Source: JAUVIB01 sp964424545 (GTDB lineage: Bacteria > Calditrichota > Calditrichia > Calditrichales > Calditrichaceae). Taken from it: a DNA stretch of 30,964 nucleotides. Position 1 is the first letter of the stretch. Each line of letters starts with the position of its first letter. Below the pieces are notes generated by a model. The model ran no database searches, was not told the DNA's origin, and saw nothing but the letters and a program-made list of their open reading frames with translations. Shown piece by piece: positions 22,802 through 30,964 of this stretch. The DNA lies in the NCBI GenBank assembly GCA_964424545.1, contig CAYRJN010000021.1, positions 1 to 30,964 of the forward strand, read 5' to 3'. A program made the position numbers and the translations under genes.

Positions 22802-25041
22802 TAACAATGAAAAAAAGTAAAAAAGTAATTGAATTGCAAAAAGCAATTTTAAATATTTTAAAACAGAATCCGGGCGTGCCTATAAACCGCAAAGATATCA
22901 GTCGCGCTTTGGGTGTAACAAAACAGAATTACCATCTGTTTATGGACAGCATTGTCGGACTGGCCAAAGAAGGCACCATCATCCACGTGCGTAAAAGTCA
23001 TTATGCTTTTCCGCAAAAATCGAAACAATGGATCGGCGAACTTCGCGTAACGCGCTCCGGTTTCGGCTTTGTCTATGTCGAAAGCGAAGATATTGAGATT
23101 TTCGTGTCGCAGCCCAATTTAAACACGGCATTCGATCGCGATATCGTGGAAGTTCAGCTCTATTCCGCCTCTCGAGGTAAACGTCTCGAAGGATTTGTAA
23201 AACGAATTGTTAAACGTTTCAGGGAATATATTGTCGGCACATATCACAAAACCGATTATTACGACTATGTAACGCCGGACGATCAAAAAATCACCCGCGA
23301 CATTCTAGTTCACCAGGATAATTCGCTTAATGCCCGTTCCGGACAAAAAGTGCTGGTAAAATTCGAGCGTTGGGAGAAGAATCAGCATAATCCCGAAGGC
23401 ACAATCGTCGAAATTCTCGGCGATGAAAATACGCCCGGTCTCGATGTGGTCAGCGTGGCATATTCCTATAATATTCCCGTAAAATTTGACGACGCGGTAG
23501 AAGAAGCCGCTAAAAACGCCGCGCCGGGCGTCGACAATAAAGATTTACAGGGACGCTTAGATTTGCGGGATAAACTTTGTTTTACAATTGACCCTGTGGA
23601 TGCCAAAGATTTTGACGACGCCGTTTCACTGGAGAAGCTGCAAAACGGCCATTGGCTGCTCGGCGTTCACATCGCCGACGTAAGCCACTATGTTAAAGAA
23701 GGCTCTCTTGTCGATAAGGAGGCATTCCGCCGCGGCTCAAGCGTTTATTTGGTCGACCGCGTTATCCCCATGCTGCCGGAATATCTTTCCAATGAATTAT
23801 GCAGTCTTAAACCCAATGTGGACAGGCTAACTTTTAGCTGTTTAATGGAGTTTGACGAGGGTTTGAATATTGTTGGAAAAACCATATCGCCTTCGGTTAT
23901 TCACAGTAAACGACGCTTTAATTATCAGGAAGCGCAACAAATTATTAACGGTAAAATTGACGATCCCTTAAAAAACATTCTGATAGAAATGAATAATTTT
24001 GCCAAAAAGCTCACAAAAAAACGATTCGAAAAAGGAGGCATCGATTTTGAAACGCCGGAAGTGCGCTTTGTGCTGGATAAACAAGGCAAACCGATTGAAA
24101 TTATTCCGCGAGAAAGGCTCGATACGCATAAATTAATAGAAGAATTTATGCTGGCGGCCAATCAGGCTGTAACCGTAGCCGTAAAAAACCGTGCCAAAGA
24201 ACTGCATCGAAAACTACCCTTTATTTATCGCGTCCACGAAAAACCGTCGCCGGAGAAAATGCAAAAGCTTTATGAATTTTTATACGCCTTACAGATAAAA
24301 TTCAAACCGGAAAAGAGTATTTCACCGCGCTTTTTCCAAAAGCTGCTTAACTCCATTAAAGGTACAAAAGAAGAGATGTTGTTGCAGGAAGTTACTTTAC
24401 GTTCTATGATGAAAGCTTCCTACTCGGAAAAAAATATCGGGCATTTCGGATTGGGGTTTTCAGATTATACGCATTTTACGTCGCCGATCCGCCGTTATCC
24501 CGATTTAACGGTTCATCGTCTGCTGCGCCAATATTTTCATTCTAAGGAGCCAGCAAGCGGTTTGAAAAAAATATCCGCAGAAATCGGTAAAATTGCCCGT
24601 CAATCGTCAAAAACGGAACGGCTGGCTATTGAGGCGGAACGCGACTCCATTAAGATAAAACAGCTTGAATACATCAAAGAATATGTGGGCAAAGAGTTTA
24701 CGGGTATCGTTTCCGGCGTTATGTCATTCGGGATATTCGTAGAACTTGAAAAGAGCTTGATTGAAGGTTTAATTGCCGTTGCCAGTTTAACCGATGATTT
24801 TTATATTTTCGACGATAAAACCTATTCAATGGTCGGTAGAGATACGGAAAATATGATCCGTTTGGCGGACGAAGTACGCGTACGCGTCGAAAATGTAGAT
24901 ATCGAAAAAAAGGAGATCGATTTTACGTTAATAGAAAATATAAGCGACCGTAAAAAAAGAACGCTTCCCGATATTGCCGTCCGGCACAATAAACCGCTCA
25001 ACAAGGGACAGCATAAAAAACGACGCACCAGAAAACGATAA
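22798..25041 (+). CDS. rnr: Ribonuclease R
   Basis: A 3'-5' exoribonuclease that degrades structured RNA. The 747-aa protein is laid out as usual: an N-terminal winged helix (about 10-72), cold-shock domains (ELRVTRSGFGFVYV and onward), the RNB catalytic domain with IDPVDAKDFDDA giving metal ligands D265, D271, D273 and D274, the S1 domain (GKEFTGIVSGVMSFGIFVEL) and a basic tail ending KGQHKKRRTRKR. Tyrosine and arginine motifs later in the domain (HFGLGFSDYTHFTSPIRRYPDL) are intact. The ATG at 22798 overlaps the prmC stop; a second Met three codons later is possible. Coupled to prmC, and followed 62 bases later by ppa. Confidence 0.97.
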   Translation: MITMKKSKKVIELQKAILNILKQNPGVPINRKDISRALGVTKQNYHLFMDSIVGLAKEGTIIHVRKSHYAFPQKSKQWIGELRVTRSGFGFVYVESEDIEIFVSQPNLNTAFDRDIVEVQLYSASRGKRLEGFVKRIVKRFREYIVGTYHKTDYYDYVTPDDQKITRDILVHQDNSLNARSGQKVLVKFERWEKNQHNPEGTIVEILGDENTPGLDVVSVAYSYNIPVKFDDAVEEAAKNAAPGVDNKDLQGRLDLRDKLCFTIDPVDAKDFDDAVSLEKLQNGHWLLGVHIADVSHYVKEGSLVDKEAFRRGSSVYLVDRVIPMLPEYLSNELCSLKPNVDRLTFSCLMEFDEGLNIVGKTISPSVIHSKRRFNYQEAQQIINGKIDDPLKNILIEMNNFAKKLTKKRFEKGGIDFETPEVRFVLDKQGKPIEIIPRERLDTHKLIEEFMLAANQAVTVAVKNRAKELHRKLPFIYRVHEKPSPEKMQKLYEFLYALQIKFKPEKSISPRFFQKLLNSIKGTKEEMLLQEVTLRSMMKASYSEKNIGHFGLGFSDYTHFTSPIRRYPDLTVHRLLRQYFHSKEPASGLKKISAEIGKIARQSSKTERLAIEAERDSIKIKQLEYIKEYVGKEFTGIVSGVMSFGIFVELEKSLIEGLIAVASLTDDFYIFDDKTYSMVGRDTENMIRLADEVRVRVENVDIEKKEIDFTLIENISDRKKRTLPDIAVRHNKPLNKGQHKKRRTRKR

Positions 25042-25103
25042 CTCGTATATCCGTTTCTTCTTTAATTGTAAACAACCAGTAAACGAAATATCAAGGCAAT
25101 ACA

Positions 25104-25727
25104 ATGACAAATCGAAACAAACTCTTTACAGCCCATCCTTGGCACGGTGTCCATATCGGCAATGGCGCGCTGGAAATTGTTAACGCTTACGTGGAAATTG
25201 TGCCCACGGATACGGTTAAATATGAATTAGATAAAGAATCGGGTTTATTAAAAATCGATCGCCCGCAAAAATTTTCCTCTATGCCACCAATGCTGTACGG
25301 ACTGGTACCGCAAACGTATTGCGGCGGGCGCATCGCGGCCTTCTGCAATAAAAAAACAGGACGCAACGACATTATCGGCGACGGCGATCCGCTGGATATT
25401 TGCATTTTCACAGAACGGCCCATCGCTCAAGGCAATATTATCGTACCGGCGGTTGTCGTGGGCGGCATACGTATGATTGACAACGACGAAGCCGACGATA
25501 AAATTATCGCCTTTTTGAAAGACGATATGATATATAACAACTGGGATGATATAGGAGATGTCCCCAACGCGCTGTTGGAACGTTTGCGTCATTATTTTCT
25601 TACATATAAAGATATTCCTGGCAGAGAAAAACATCAGGCGCAAATCACACACACATACGGGAAACATGAAGCTTATGACGTTATTCGCAGAAGCATGGAT
25701 GATTATAATGAAAAATATCCATCTTAA
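25104..25727 (+). CDS. ppa: Inorganic pyrophosphatase, family I
   Basis: Hydrolyses pyrophosphate to two phosphates in the cytoplasm, pulling biosynthetic reactions forward. The 207-aa protein carries the family I signature GDGDPLDICI with D93, D95 and D98, and an acidic run DNDEADDKI further on. It is somewhat longer than the ~175-aa E. coli enzyme, with an N-terminal HPWHGVHIG segment seen in a subset of bacterial and eukaryote-like members. It follows rnr on the same strand with a 62-base gap and no terminator between, so it may be cotranscribed. The ribosome binding site is weak (AAGGCAA). Confidence 0.93.
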   Translation: MTNRNKLFTAHPWHGVHIGNGALEIVNAYVEIVPTDTVKYELDKESGLLKIDRPQKFSSMPPMLYGLVPQTYCGGRIAAFCNKKTGRNDIIGDGDPLDICIFTERPIAQGNIIVPAVVVGGIRMIDNDEADDKIIAFLKDDMIYNNWDDIGDVPNALLERLRHYFLTYKDIPGREKHQAQITHTYGKHEAYDVIRRSMDDYNEKYPS

Positions 25728-25779
25728 AAACCTACGGAACTTTTATGCATTTTCTATATTTCCATTTTCATACAAATTG

Positions 25780-26097
25780 AAAACATAACTTCGCAAAGGG
25801 ATTAATGAGTAAAATCGTCAATGTGTCATTCTCCGATGAATCGGAGAATCTAAATATAGCAAATGGTTAGATCCAGATTCCCGCTTAAAACAGGCGGGTA
25901 TGACAATGGGGGCGCATTTGTTGAAATAATTGTATGATACACTATTATTTTTCAATGTCGATCTATTCGGACAAACTGAAATAGACCGTATACTATAAAT
26001 ATTCAGAACCTGTAAAGCGCTAAAACGAGGTTTAAAATAATATTAAAAATGTCTGAAATTTGTTATTTTTTTGAAATCCCGATATTATAAAATAAAA
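25780..26097 (+). repeat. Dispersed structured intergenic repeat, copy III
   Basis: Third long copy, in the 429-base space before lptD. Begins near AACATAACTTCGCAAAGGG and continues with a perfect ATTCTCCGAT-GA-ATCGGAGAAT hairpin (25828-25849), AGATTCCCGC...GCGGG (stem 25880-25898), TGAAATAATTGTATG (almost identical to copy II), a TGTCGATCTATTCGGACA hairpin, then the end GAAATTTGTTATTTTTTTGA followed by AATCCCGATATTATAAAATAA. The final ~60 bases match the fragment at 28812-28870 best. The 3' end is about 60 bases before the lptD start; the 5' edge is uncertain and could reach further left. Confidence 0.75.
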
Positions 26098-26156
26098 AAT
26101 TCAATAATAAGATTCAAACGCGTTCAACAGAGAAATCGCTTAAGAGATATATTGAT

Positions 26157-28736
26157 TTGATCAGATTCTTTTTAAATATAACAATCGTATTGTTTTTGGC
26201 CTTTCCATTACGGGCACAAACGGATTCCACCGCCCCGCAAACCGTGCCTATGCTCTCTTCAACAATCGATTCGTTGCAGTCCGACAGTTTGGGAAGGAAA
26301 AATGAAAAACGCCAAGAGCTTGAAGGGCCTGTGCGCTATAAAGCTGAAAAAATTCGTATTATCAAAGGCGGCGATGAAATTATTCTTGAAGGAAACGCCG
26401 AGGTAAAATACCAAACCATGACCCTGCAAGCCGAAAAAATTCGACTCGACAGAAAAGACAATAAACTTTTTGCCGAGGGCGTATTGGACTCCATCGGGGC
26501 CGACAGTTCCTTGCATTATCGCGGTACGCCTGTTTTTTCCGAAACAGGCGAAAAGCCCATTGAAGGCCGTTTTATCGAGTACGATTTTAACACAAAACGG
26601 GGTAAAATTACCTACGGCACGACAGAAATGGAACCAGGTTATTACAAAGGCAACCAAATAAATAAGCTTGCCGACAGCACCTTTATTATTCAAACGGGTT
26701 ATTTTACCAGCTGCGATAACAAAGCGTGTCCGCACTATTATTTCAAAAGCTCAAAAATGCGCATCATTTTAAAAGATAAAGTGGTGGCCAAACCCATCTA
26801 TTTTTATATCGCCGACGTGCCCCTGCTGGCCATCCCATTCGGCGTTTTCCCTAATAAACGCGGACGCCATTCGGGATTGGTAGTCCCCACCTTCGGCGAA
26901 AATCGTTACGGCGGTAAATATCTGCGTAATATTGGGTACTATTGGGCTATTAACGATTATATGGACGCGACGTTTTTAACGGATTTTTACGATAAATTGG
27001 GTTTTACTTACAGCGGCAAATTCGATTATGCCCTTCGTTATAAATTAAAAGGTTCGTTTTACGGCGAGTACTATCCCAAAGACCCATCCACTGGAAAAAA
27101 CACACAACGCTGGGAATTTGGTTTTAATCATAGTCAAACAATTGATCCCACTTTTACCATAACCGGATCGGGACGGTTTGTCAGCGACGGAACTTTTCTG
27201 ATGGACACCTCACCCGACGCCTCCCGACGCCTCGACCAAAACATGACATCCAATATAACGGCAAGAAAAAGCTGGCGGGGAACAAAAAACAGCATGACGC
27301 TCAGTTTAAGTCATGTTTATAACTTACAGACGGGGCGCGTTGATTTCACTTTGCCTAATATAACCTTTAACCGCTCCCAAACCAGCATCTACGAAACAAT
27401 AACGGGCAAAAAAAACGGCGCAGGCAGGCAAACATGGTATCAGAAAATATATTTTTCCTATAACAGCTCCATAAAAAACAGCGGAGCGCATATTCCGGAC
27501 GACAGTTTGGATACATTTACGGACGAATTAAAATCGGGATGGCGCAATAACCTCAGTTTTTCGGCGCCCAATAAGGTTTTTAAATATCTCAATATAACGC
27601 CGAGTTTCAGATACACCGAAGACTGGATAACGGACATCACGGAAGCGTCTTACGATTCAACTACGAACGAGATTATTGAAAATAAAGTTAAAGGATTTGC
27701 CGCGCGGCATACTTTTAATTTCAGTATCGGCGCCAAAACAAATCTATACGGATTGTTTCCCGTAGGAATCGGAAAATTTAAATTTTTACGTCATAAACTT
27801 GAGCCTTCTGTAAATTTTAATTTTGCTCCCGATTTTTCCGAACCTTTTTACGGTTATTTTAACGAAGTAACCGACAGCACCGGTGTCGCGCATAAAATCG
27901 ACCGTTTTAAAAATTCCGCTTTCGGCGCTACGCCGACCCGTTCCCGTCGTAGTATGTCAATCCGGATCGGTAATTTTTTTCAGGGTAAAACGATTGACGA
28001 AGAAGGCGTGGAGAAAAAATTCGACATATTAACGGCCAACCTTTCAAGCAATTACAATTTTCTTGCCGACAGCCTTAATTGGAGTCAACTCTCAAGTCAA
28101 TTTAGAACAAAAATATATAATAAAAGCATATCCGTAACCATGCGACATAGTTTTTATGAAGCGCGTTCTTCCGGCAGCGGCGAAAGTTCTCGTTTTTTAC
28201 TTGCGCACGGTCATTTACCAAGATTGATCAGCCTAACCACATCTTTCGGCATGACAATTAACAACAAAACATTTTCGAAAGGCAAAAAAGATAAAAAAGA
28301 GCAACCGAACGCGGAAGAGAAGGAAGAATATTACGATAATCTAAACACCGGCTATATACAAAAAGAACGTTATAATTATGCGGAAGAGACAAAAAACCTT
28401 AAAGTTCCCTGGTCGCTTTCATTTAATATAAACTATTCATTAAACAAAGCAAATATTTACCATGCCGTACAGCGCATCGACCTCTCTTTACGTTGGAATA
28501 TGCAAATTACCAAAAATTGGAAATTAAGCTGGAATTCACGCTTTGATCTGGCAAACGGGGTTATGACAATGCAGAATATAAATATATACAGGGATCTGCA
28601 TTGCTGGGAAATGGCTTTTGACTGGCAGCCCTTGATCGGTTATTATGGTTTTAAGATCAATATCAAATCATCCGTTCTTCAAGACATAAAACTCACTAAA
28701 CATCCCACAGGAAGCGGGTATATCGAGCGCTATTAA
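26157..28736 (+). CDS. lptD: LPS assembly outer-membrane protein LptD
   Basis: LptD is the outer-membrane barrel that, with LptE, inserts lipopolysaccharide into the outer leaflet. The 859-aa protein has a signal peptide (IRFFLNITIVLFLAFPLRAQ). The periplasmic OstA/LptA-like jellyroll spans about residues 55-170 (YKAEKIRIIKGGDEIILEGNAEVKYQ). A conserved junction SCDNKACPHYYFKSSKMRI, with two cysteines, leads into the barrel (about 230-859; IPFGVFPNKRGRHSGLVVP). The start is a TTG at 26157 with only a weak AGAGAT upstream; no in-frame ATG lies near the signal peptide. Its presence indicates an LPS-type outer membrane. It is transcribed alone, preceded by repeat copy III. Confidence 0.92.
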   Translation: MIRFFLNITIVLFLAFPLRAQTDSTAPQTVPMLSSTIDSLQSDSLGRKNEKRQELEGPVRYKAEKIRIIKGGDEIILEGNAEVKYQTMTLQAEKIRLDRKDNKLFAEGVLDSIGADSSLHYRGTPVFSETGEKPIEGRFIEYDFNTKRGKITYGTTEMEPGYYKGNQINKLADSTFIIQTGYFTSCDNKACPHYYFKSSKMRIILKDKVVAKPIYFYIADVPLLAIPFGVFPNKRGRHSGLVVPTFGENRYGGKYLRNIGYYWAINDYMDATFLTDFYDKLGFTYSGKFDYALRYKLKGSFYGEYYPKDPSTGKNTQRWEFGFNHSQTIDPTFTITGSGRFVSDGTFLMDTSPDASRRLDQNMTSNITARKSWRGTKNSMTLSLSHVYNLQTGRVDFTLPNITFNRSQTSIYETITGKKNGAGRQTWYQKIYFSYNSSIKNSGAHIPDDSLDTFTDELKSGWRNNLSFSAPNKVFKYLNITPSFRYTEDWITDITEASYDSTTNEIIENKVKGFAARHTFNFSIGAKTNLYGLFPVGIGKFKFLRHKLEPSVNFNFAPDFSEPFYGYFNEVTDSTGVAHKIDRFKNSAFGATPTRSRRSMSIRIGNFFQGKTIDEEGVEKKFDILTANLSSNYNFLADSLNWSQLSSQFRTKIYNKSISVTMRHSFYEARSSGSGESSRFLLAHGHLPRLISLTTSFGMTINNKTFSKGKKDKKEQPNAEEKEEYYDNLNTGYIQKERYNYAEETKNLKVPWSLSFNINYSLNKANIYHAVQRIDLSLRWNMQITKNWKLSWNSRFDLANGVMTMQNINIYRDLHCWEMAFDWQPLIGYYGFKINIKSSVLQDIKLTKHPTGSGYIERY

Positions 28737-28811
28737 ACTCTTTTGTATCAAAATTTAGGATATTTAAATTCGGTTATCTCCCTTTTTAGGTGCATAAATA
28801 AAAATTCTATC

Positions 28812-28870
28812 AATATATTAAAAATATTTGAAATTTGTTAATTTTTTGAAATCCCGATGCTATAAAATAA
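28812..28870 (+). repeat. 3'-end fragment of the dispersed intergenic repeat
   Basis: About 60 bases (AATATATTAAAAATATTTGA, AATTTGTTAATTTTTTGAAA, TCCCGATGCTATAAAATAA) match the end of repeat copy III (26034-26097) with few changes. The upstream three-quarters of the element is not recognisable. Unlike the long copies it points at a terminator and a convergent gene, not at a start codon. Confidence 0.6.
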
Positions 28871-28871
28871 A

Positions 28872-28897
28872 AAAAGGCGAATTGAACTCCGCCTTTT
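28872..28897. terminator. Bidirectional terminator between lptD and the PPIase gene
   Basis: AAAAGGCG (28872-28879) and CGCCTTTT (28890-28897) form a perfect 8-bp stem with A and T runs on both sides. It directly abuts the repeat fragment and lies between two convergent genes, so it can serve both. Confidence 0.85.
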
Positions 28898-28981
28898 ATA
28901 TTTTAATTAGGATAAAAAAACAATAAATAACCGGAAAAACAGGATTGATAATTTCAATACCCGATTGATAGAACGATGTTT

Positions 28982-29998
28982 TTATACATCTTTATTAAGC
29001 TTAAAACCTTCCTCTTTTTTTAGCTTTTCTATATACTTGGCATAAGCTTTTTTAAATTTTTCAGATTCGATTTTCCGCTTAATTTCAACTTTCTCTTCCT
29101 CGTAAGGTTTCGATCCGACCTTGCGGTCAATAACCTTAATGATATGATACCCATAACGCGTTTCTACAATATCGCTAATCTCGCCGACAGGCGTTCTGAA
29201 AGAAGCAACTTCAAAACGTTTTACCATTTGTCCCTTAGGAAAATTCTCGTATAAACCGCCGCGTTCTTTTGAACCGGGATCTTCGCTATATTTCTTGGCT
29301 AATTCGGCAAAATCTTCTCCGTTTCTCGCCCGTTTTAACAATTTTTCCATTTTTCTGCGAATCGCCATTTTATTTTGACCGCTTTTATTATTAGTTAACA
29401 GCAATATGTGTCGCACGGTTACAACCGTATCTTTTTCATAAGCGGCTCTGATTTCTTCTTCGCTAACCTGTGTTTCATCCTTTAACCGCTCATCGAGGTA
29501 TTTTTTAATTCCCAACCCCACTTTGATATCGGCGCGCACATTTTCAAGGGGTATGCTGTCGCGCTGAATATAAGAGAGAAATTTATCTTTTCCGCCGGAA
29601 GCCTTATATTGCACTTCAAGGATGCTATCAACCATCGCATCGCTTATAACTATACCGGCGGCTTCGGCGCGTTTTCTCAGTATTTTTTCTTTGGCCAGCT
29701 CATCCGCATTTTTGATAACCGTTATTTTTAATTCGGAAGGACTTATATTCTCAAACTGCTTTATTCTATTACCGAATAGGTAGTACATATTGGACATAAC
29801 TTCCGCCGAAGTAATAACGAAATCATTAGTCGTAATAATCACAACGCTTGAATCAGGATTTAAAAAAGGCAGTTTTTCCGAAAGATTTTTAGCGACTTTG
29901 TAAGGTACGGTGCCTTTTTCCAGTTTAAAATCCCCACCTTCTTTCGCACAGGATATTAACAGAATTACTATAGACAATAAAATTAATACTTTTTTCAT
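28982..29998 (-). CDS. Parvulin-type peptidyl-prolyl isomerase lipoprotein
   Basis: A 338-aa predicted periplasm-facing lipoprotein of the SurA/PrsA kind that assists folding of exported proteins. The lipobox LISC gives C17 as the lipid-bearing residue after a short hydrophobic signal. Residues about 20-190 form a helical chaperone region (LAKEKILRKRAEAAGI, ISDAMVDSILEVQY). Residues 193-292 are a single PpiC domain (VRHILL, FAELAKKYSEDPGSKERGGLYENFPKGQMV, PVGEISDIVETRYGYHIIKV). SurA has two such domains, so this is closer to PrsA in layout. It lies convergent with lptD; LptD is a classic SurA client in E. coli, but the link here is only by position. Preceded by AAGGAACTCCCTT-type sequence with GGAGTTCC as ribosome binding site. 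Confidence 0.9.
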   Translation of the reverse strand: MKKVLILLSIVILLISCAKEGGDFKLEKGTVPYKVAKNLSEKLPFLNPDSSVVIITTNDFVITSAEVMSNMYYLFGNRIKQFENISPSELKITVIKNADELAKEKILRKRAEAAGIVISDAMVDSILEVQYKASGGKDKFLSYIQRDSIPLENVRADIKVGLGIKKYLDERLKDETQVSEEEIRAAYEKDTVVTVRHILLLTNNKSGQNKMAIRRKMEKLLKRARNGEDFAELAKKYSEDPGSKERGGLYENFPKGQMVKRFEVASFRTPVGEISDIVETRYGYHIIKVIDRKVGSKPYEEEKVEIKRKIESEKFKKAYAKYIEKLKKEEGFKLNKDV

Positions 29999-30329
29999 TA
30001 AAGGAACTCCCTTTTGAATATAAAAACAAACACATTTATTTTGTTAGCGTTAAAGATAAGAAAATATTTATCTTTATGCATATTTTTCTTTTTTTGCGAA
30101 CTCGGCTTTAAGAATTGATCGATAAATATGCCCCACCCTTCATTTTGTTGATCCAACATAGACGTATCCTAAGTGACAATTCGAATATTCAATAAAACTG
30201 TATTTAGAAAATTTATACAAAAAAGTAAGATATACAGGAATAAAAATTAATTTCAAACGGTTCAATTGGGATAACTACAAAAAACCAATAGATTCGAACA
30301 ATTCAAAGAAGGTAAAAGGAGGTATTTTT
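29999..30329. other. Divergent intergenic region, little recognised
   Basis: This space separates the divergent PPIase and small barrel genes, so it should hold two promoters, but none is clear enough to mark. The only firm site is AAGGAGG (30316-30322), an almost ideal ribosome binding site 7 bases before the next start codon. No repeat copy is seen. Confidence 0.5.
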
Positions 30330-30809
30330 ATGAAAATAATCGCAACCTTAGCGTTTTTATTTAGCATCTTCCAAACAAGCGTATTTGCACAGCTTTCTAC
30401 TTCGTCTTCCGTAGGACTCAGCTATATTATACCCGCATCCAATACCGGGGATCATTATGACAGCGGTTTCGGCGTTATTGGAACATCCAATATTCAAATC
30501 ATTCCTCTGCTCGGTATAGCCGTTACCGGTAGTTATAATAATTTAAAAAGCAAAGAAATTTCCATAGACGGATCCGGGAATGTTATGGACGGAGAAGATA
30601 TGAATATTTACGGTATTACGGCCGGGCCGTATGTAAAATTAGCGCTTTTCGATATTGGCGTTAAAGGCGGCTATTATTTCGGCGATATTAGCGAATGGGC
30701 GGTTTTACCTTTTGTTCAGCTAATTTTATGGAAATTAACGGTCGGAGCGGAATATAAAACGACAAGCGACACCAAATGGTATGCAATATATTTAAACTAT
30801 AATTTCTAA
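30330..30809 (+). CDS. Small predicted outer-membrane barrel protein
   Basis: A 159-aa exported protein. Residues 1-20 are a signal peptide (MKIIATLAFLFSIFQTSVFA). The remainder is a series of short amphipathic strands (VGLSYIIPA, IGTSNIQIIPLLGIAVTGSY, GVKGGYYFGDI, LTVGAEYKT) and ends AIYLNYNF, with the terminal phenylalanine typical of barrel-insertion signals. This suggests a small eight-stranded-type outer-membrane barrel. I do not recognise a named family. The start has a strong AAGGAGG, which suggests good expression. It is transcribed alone with its own terminator. Confidence 0.75.
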   Translation: MKIIATLAFLFSIFQTSVFAQLSTSSSVGLSYIIPASNTGDHYDSGFGVIGTSNIQIIPLLGIAVTGSYNNLKSKEISIDGSGNVMDGEDMNIYGITAGPYVKLALFDIGVKGGYYFGDISEWAVLPFVQLILWKLTVGAEYKTTSDTKWYAIYLNYNF

Positions 30810-30822
30810 TCTTCATTAAGCC

Positions 30823-30860
30823 AAGCAAATCGTTTTCGTATAGAGGACGGTTTGCTTTTT
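30823..30860 (+). terminator. Intrinsic terminator of the small barrel gene
   Basis: AAGCAAATCG (30823-30832) pairs with CGGTTTGCTT (30848-30857) with one wobble pair and is followed by TTT (the T run is TTTTT at 30856-30860). It begins 14 bases past the stop codon. Confidence 0.8.
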
Positions 30861-30964
30861 ATCTTAACGCATTCTCTGCCTTTCCTCTTGCGCAATCATC
30901 ACTCACAAAACAAATAAGAATCAATTGAAATTTTAAGCGGAGATATAAATAATTTATTAGATTA

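Overview
The window is an AT-rich stretch of chromosome from a diderm (LPS-type) bacterium. The evidence is an LptD homologue, several predicted outer-membrane or secreted proteins, and two proteins ending in a type IX secretion (Por) sorting domain with the QNYPNPFNPST motif. A FISUMP-domain protein and that sorting-motif style point to the FCB-related phyla, and my best guess is Calditrichota, Ignavibacteriota or a neighbour. That placement is inference from protein style; there is no rRNA here to test it. One run of exactly 100 N (6463-6562) is an assembly gap, so this is a scaffold.

Layout. 1-2.4 kb: a secreted 718-aa T9SS cargo protein (-). 2.7-4.5 kb: a YgiQ-type radical SAM protein (+). 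4.7-5.8 kb: a lone nucleotidyltransferase-fold protein and a very small T9SS protein that is almost only sorting domain (both -). 5.85-6.6 kb: an IS200-like/REP-associated transposase framed by inverted GGGCTTTAGCCC and GAGCTTTAGCTC palindromes, with the gap beside it. 6.7-10.4 kb: a FISUMP lipoprotein-like or secreted protein and a secreted beta-propeller plus alpha-toroid protein (both -). 10.8-14.1 kb: mreB (broken by a -1 frameshift) and rpsA with long charged extensions (-). 14.5-17.4 kb: an M1 metallopeptidase fused to a predicted outer-membrane barrel (-). 17.6-20.4 kb: a compact rrf2-cydA-cydB operon for cytochrome bd oxidase (-), with a tandem dyad operator. 20.65-21.27 kb: a YciO/Sua5-family protein (-). 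21.9-25.7 kb: prmC-rnr-ppa (+). 26.2-28.7 kb: lptD (+). 29-30 kb: a parvulin-type PPIase lipoprotein (-), convergent with lptD. 30.3-30.8 kb: a small barrel-like outer-membrane protein (+).

Themes. Many genes concern the envelope: LPS export (lptD), outer-membrane protein folding (PPIase), cell shape (mreB), surface proteolysis (M1-barrel) and T9SS cargo. The rest are housekeeping genes for translation and RNA turnover (rpsA, prmC, rnr) and respiration (cydAB).

The most unusual non-coding signal is a dispersed, structured intergenic repeat of about 340 bp. It has three long copies (10425-10763 on -, 21531-21872 on +, about 25780-26097 on +), each ending just upstream of a co-oriented gene. 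Short pieces of its ends lie at 40-66, 2558-2586 and 28812-28870. I do not recognise it as a named family.
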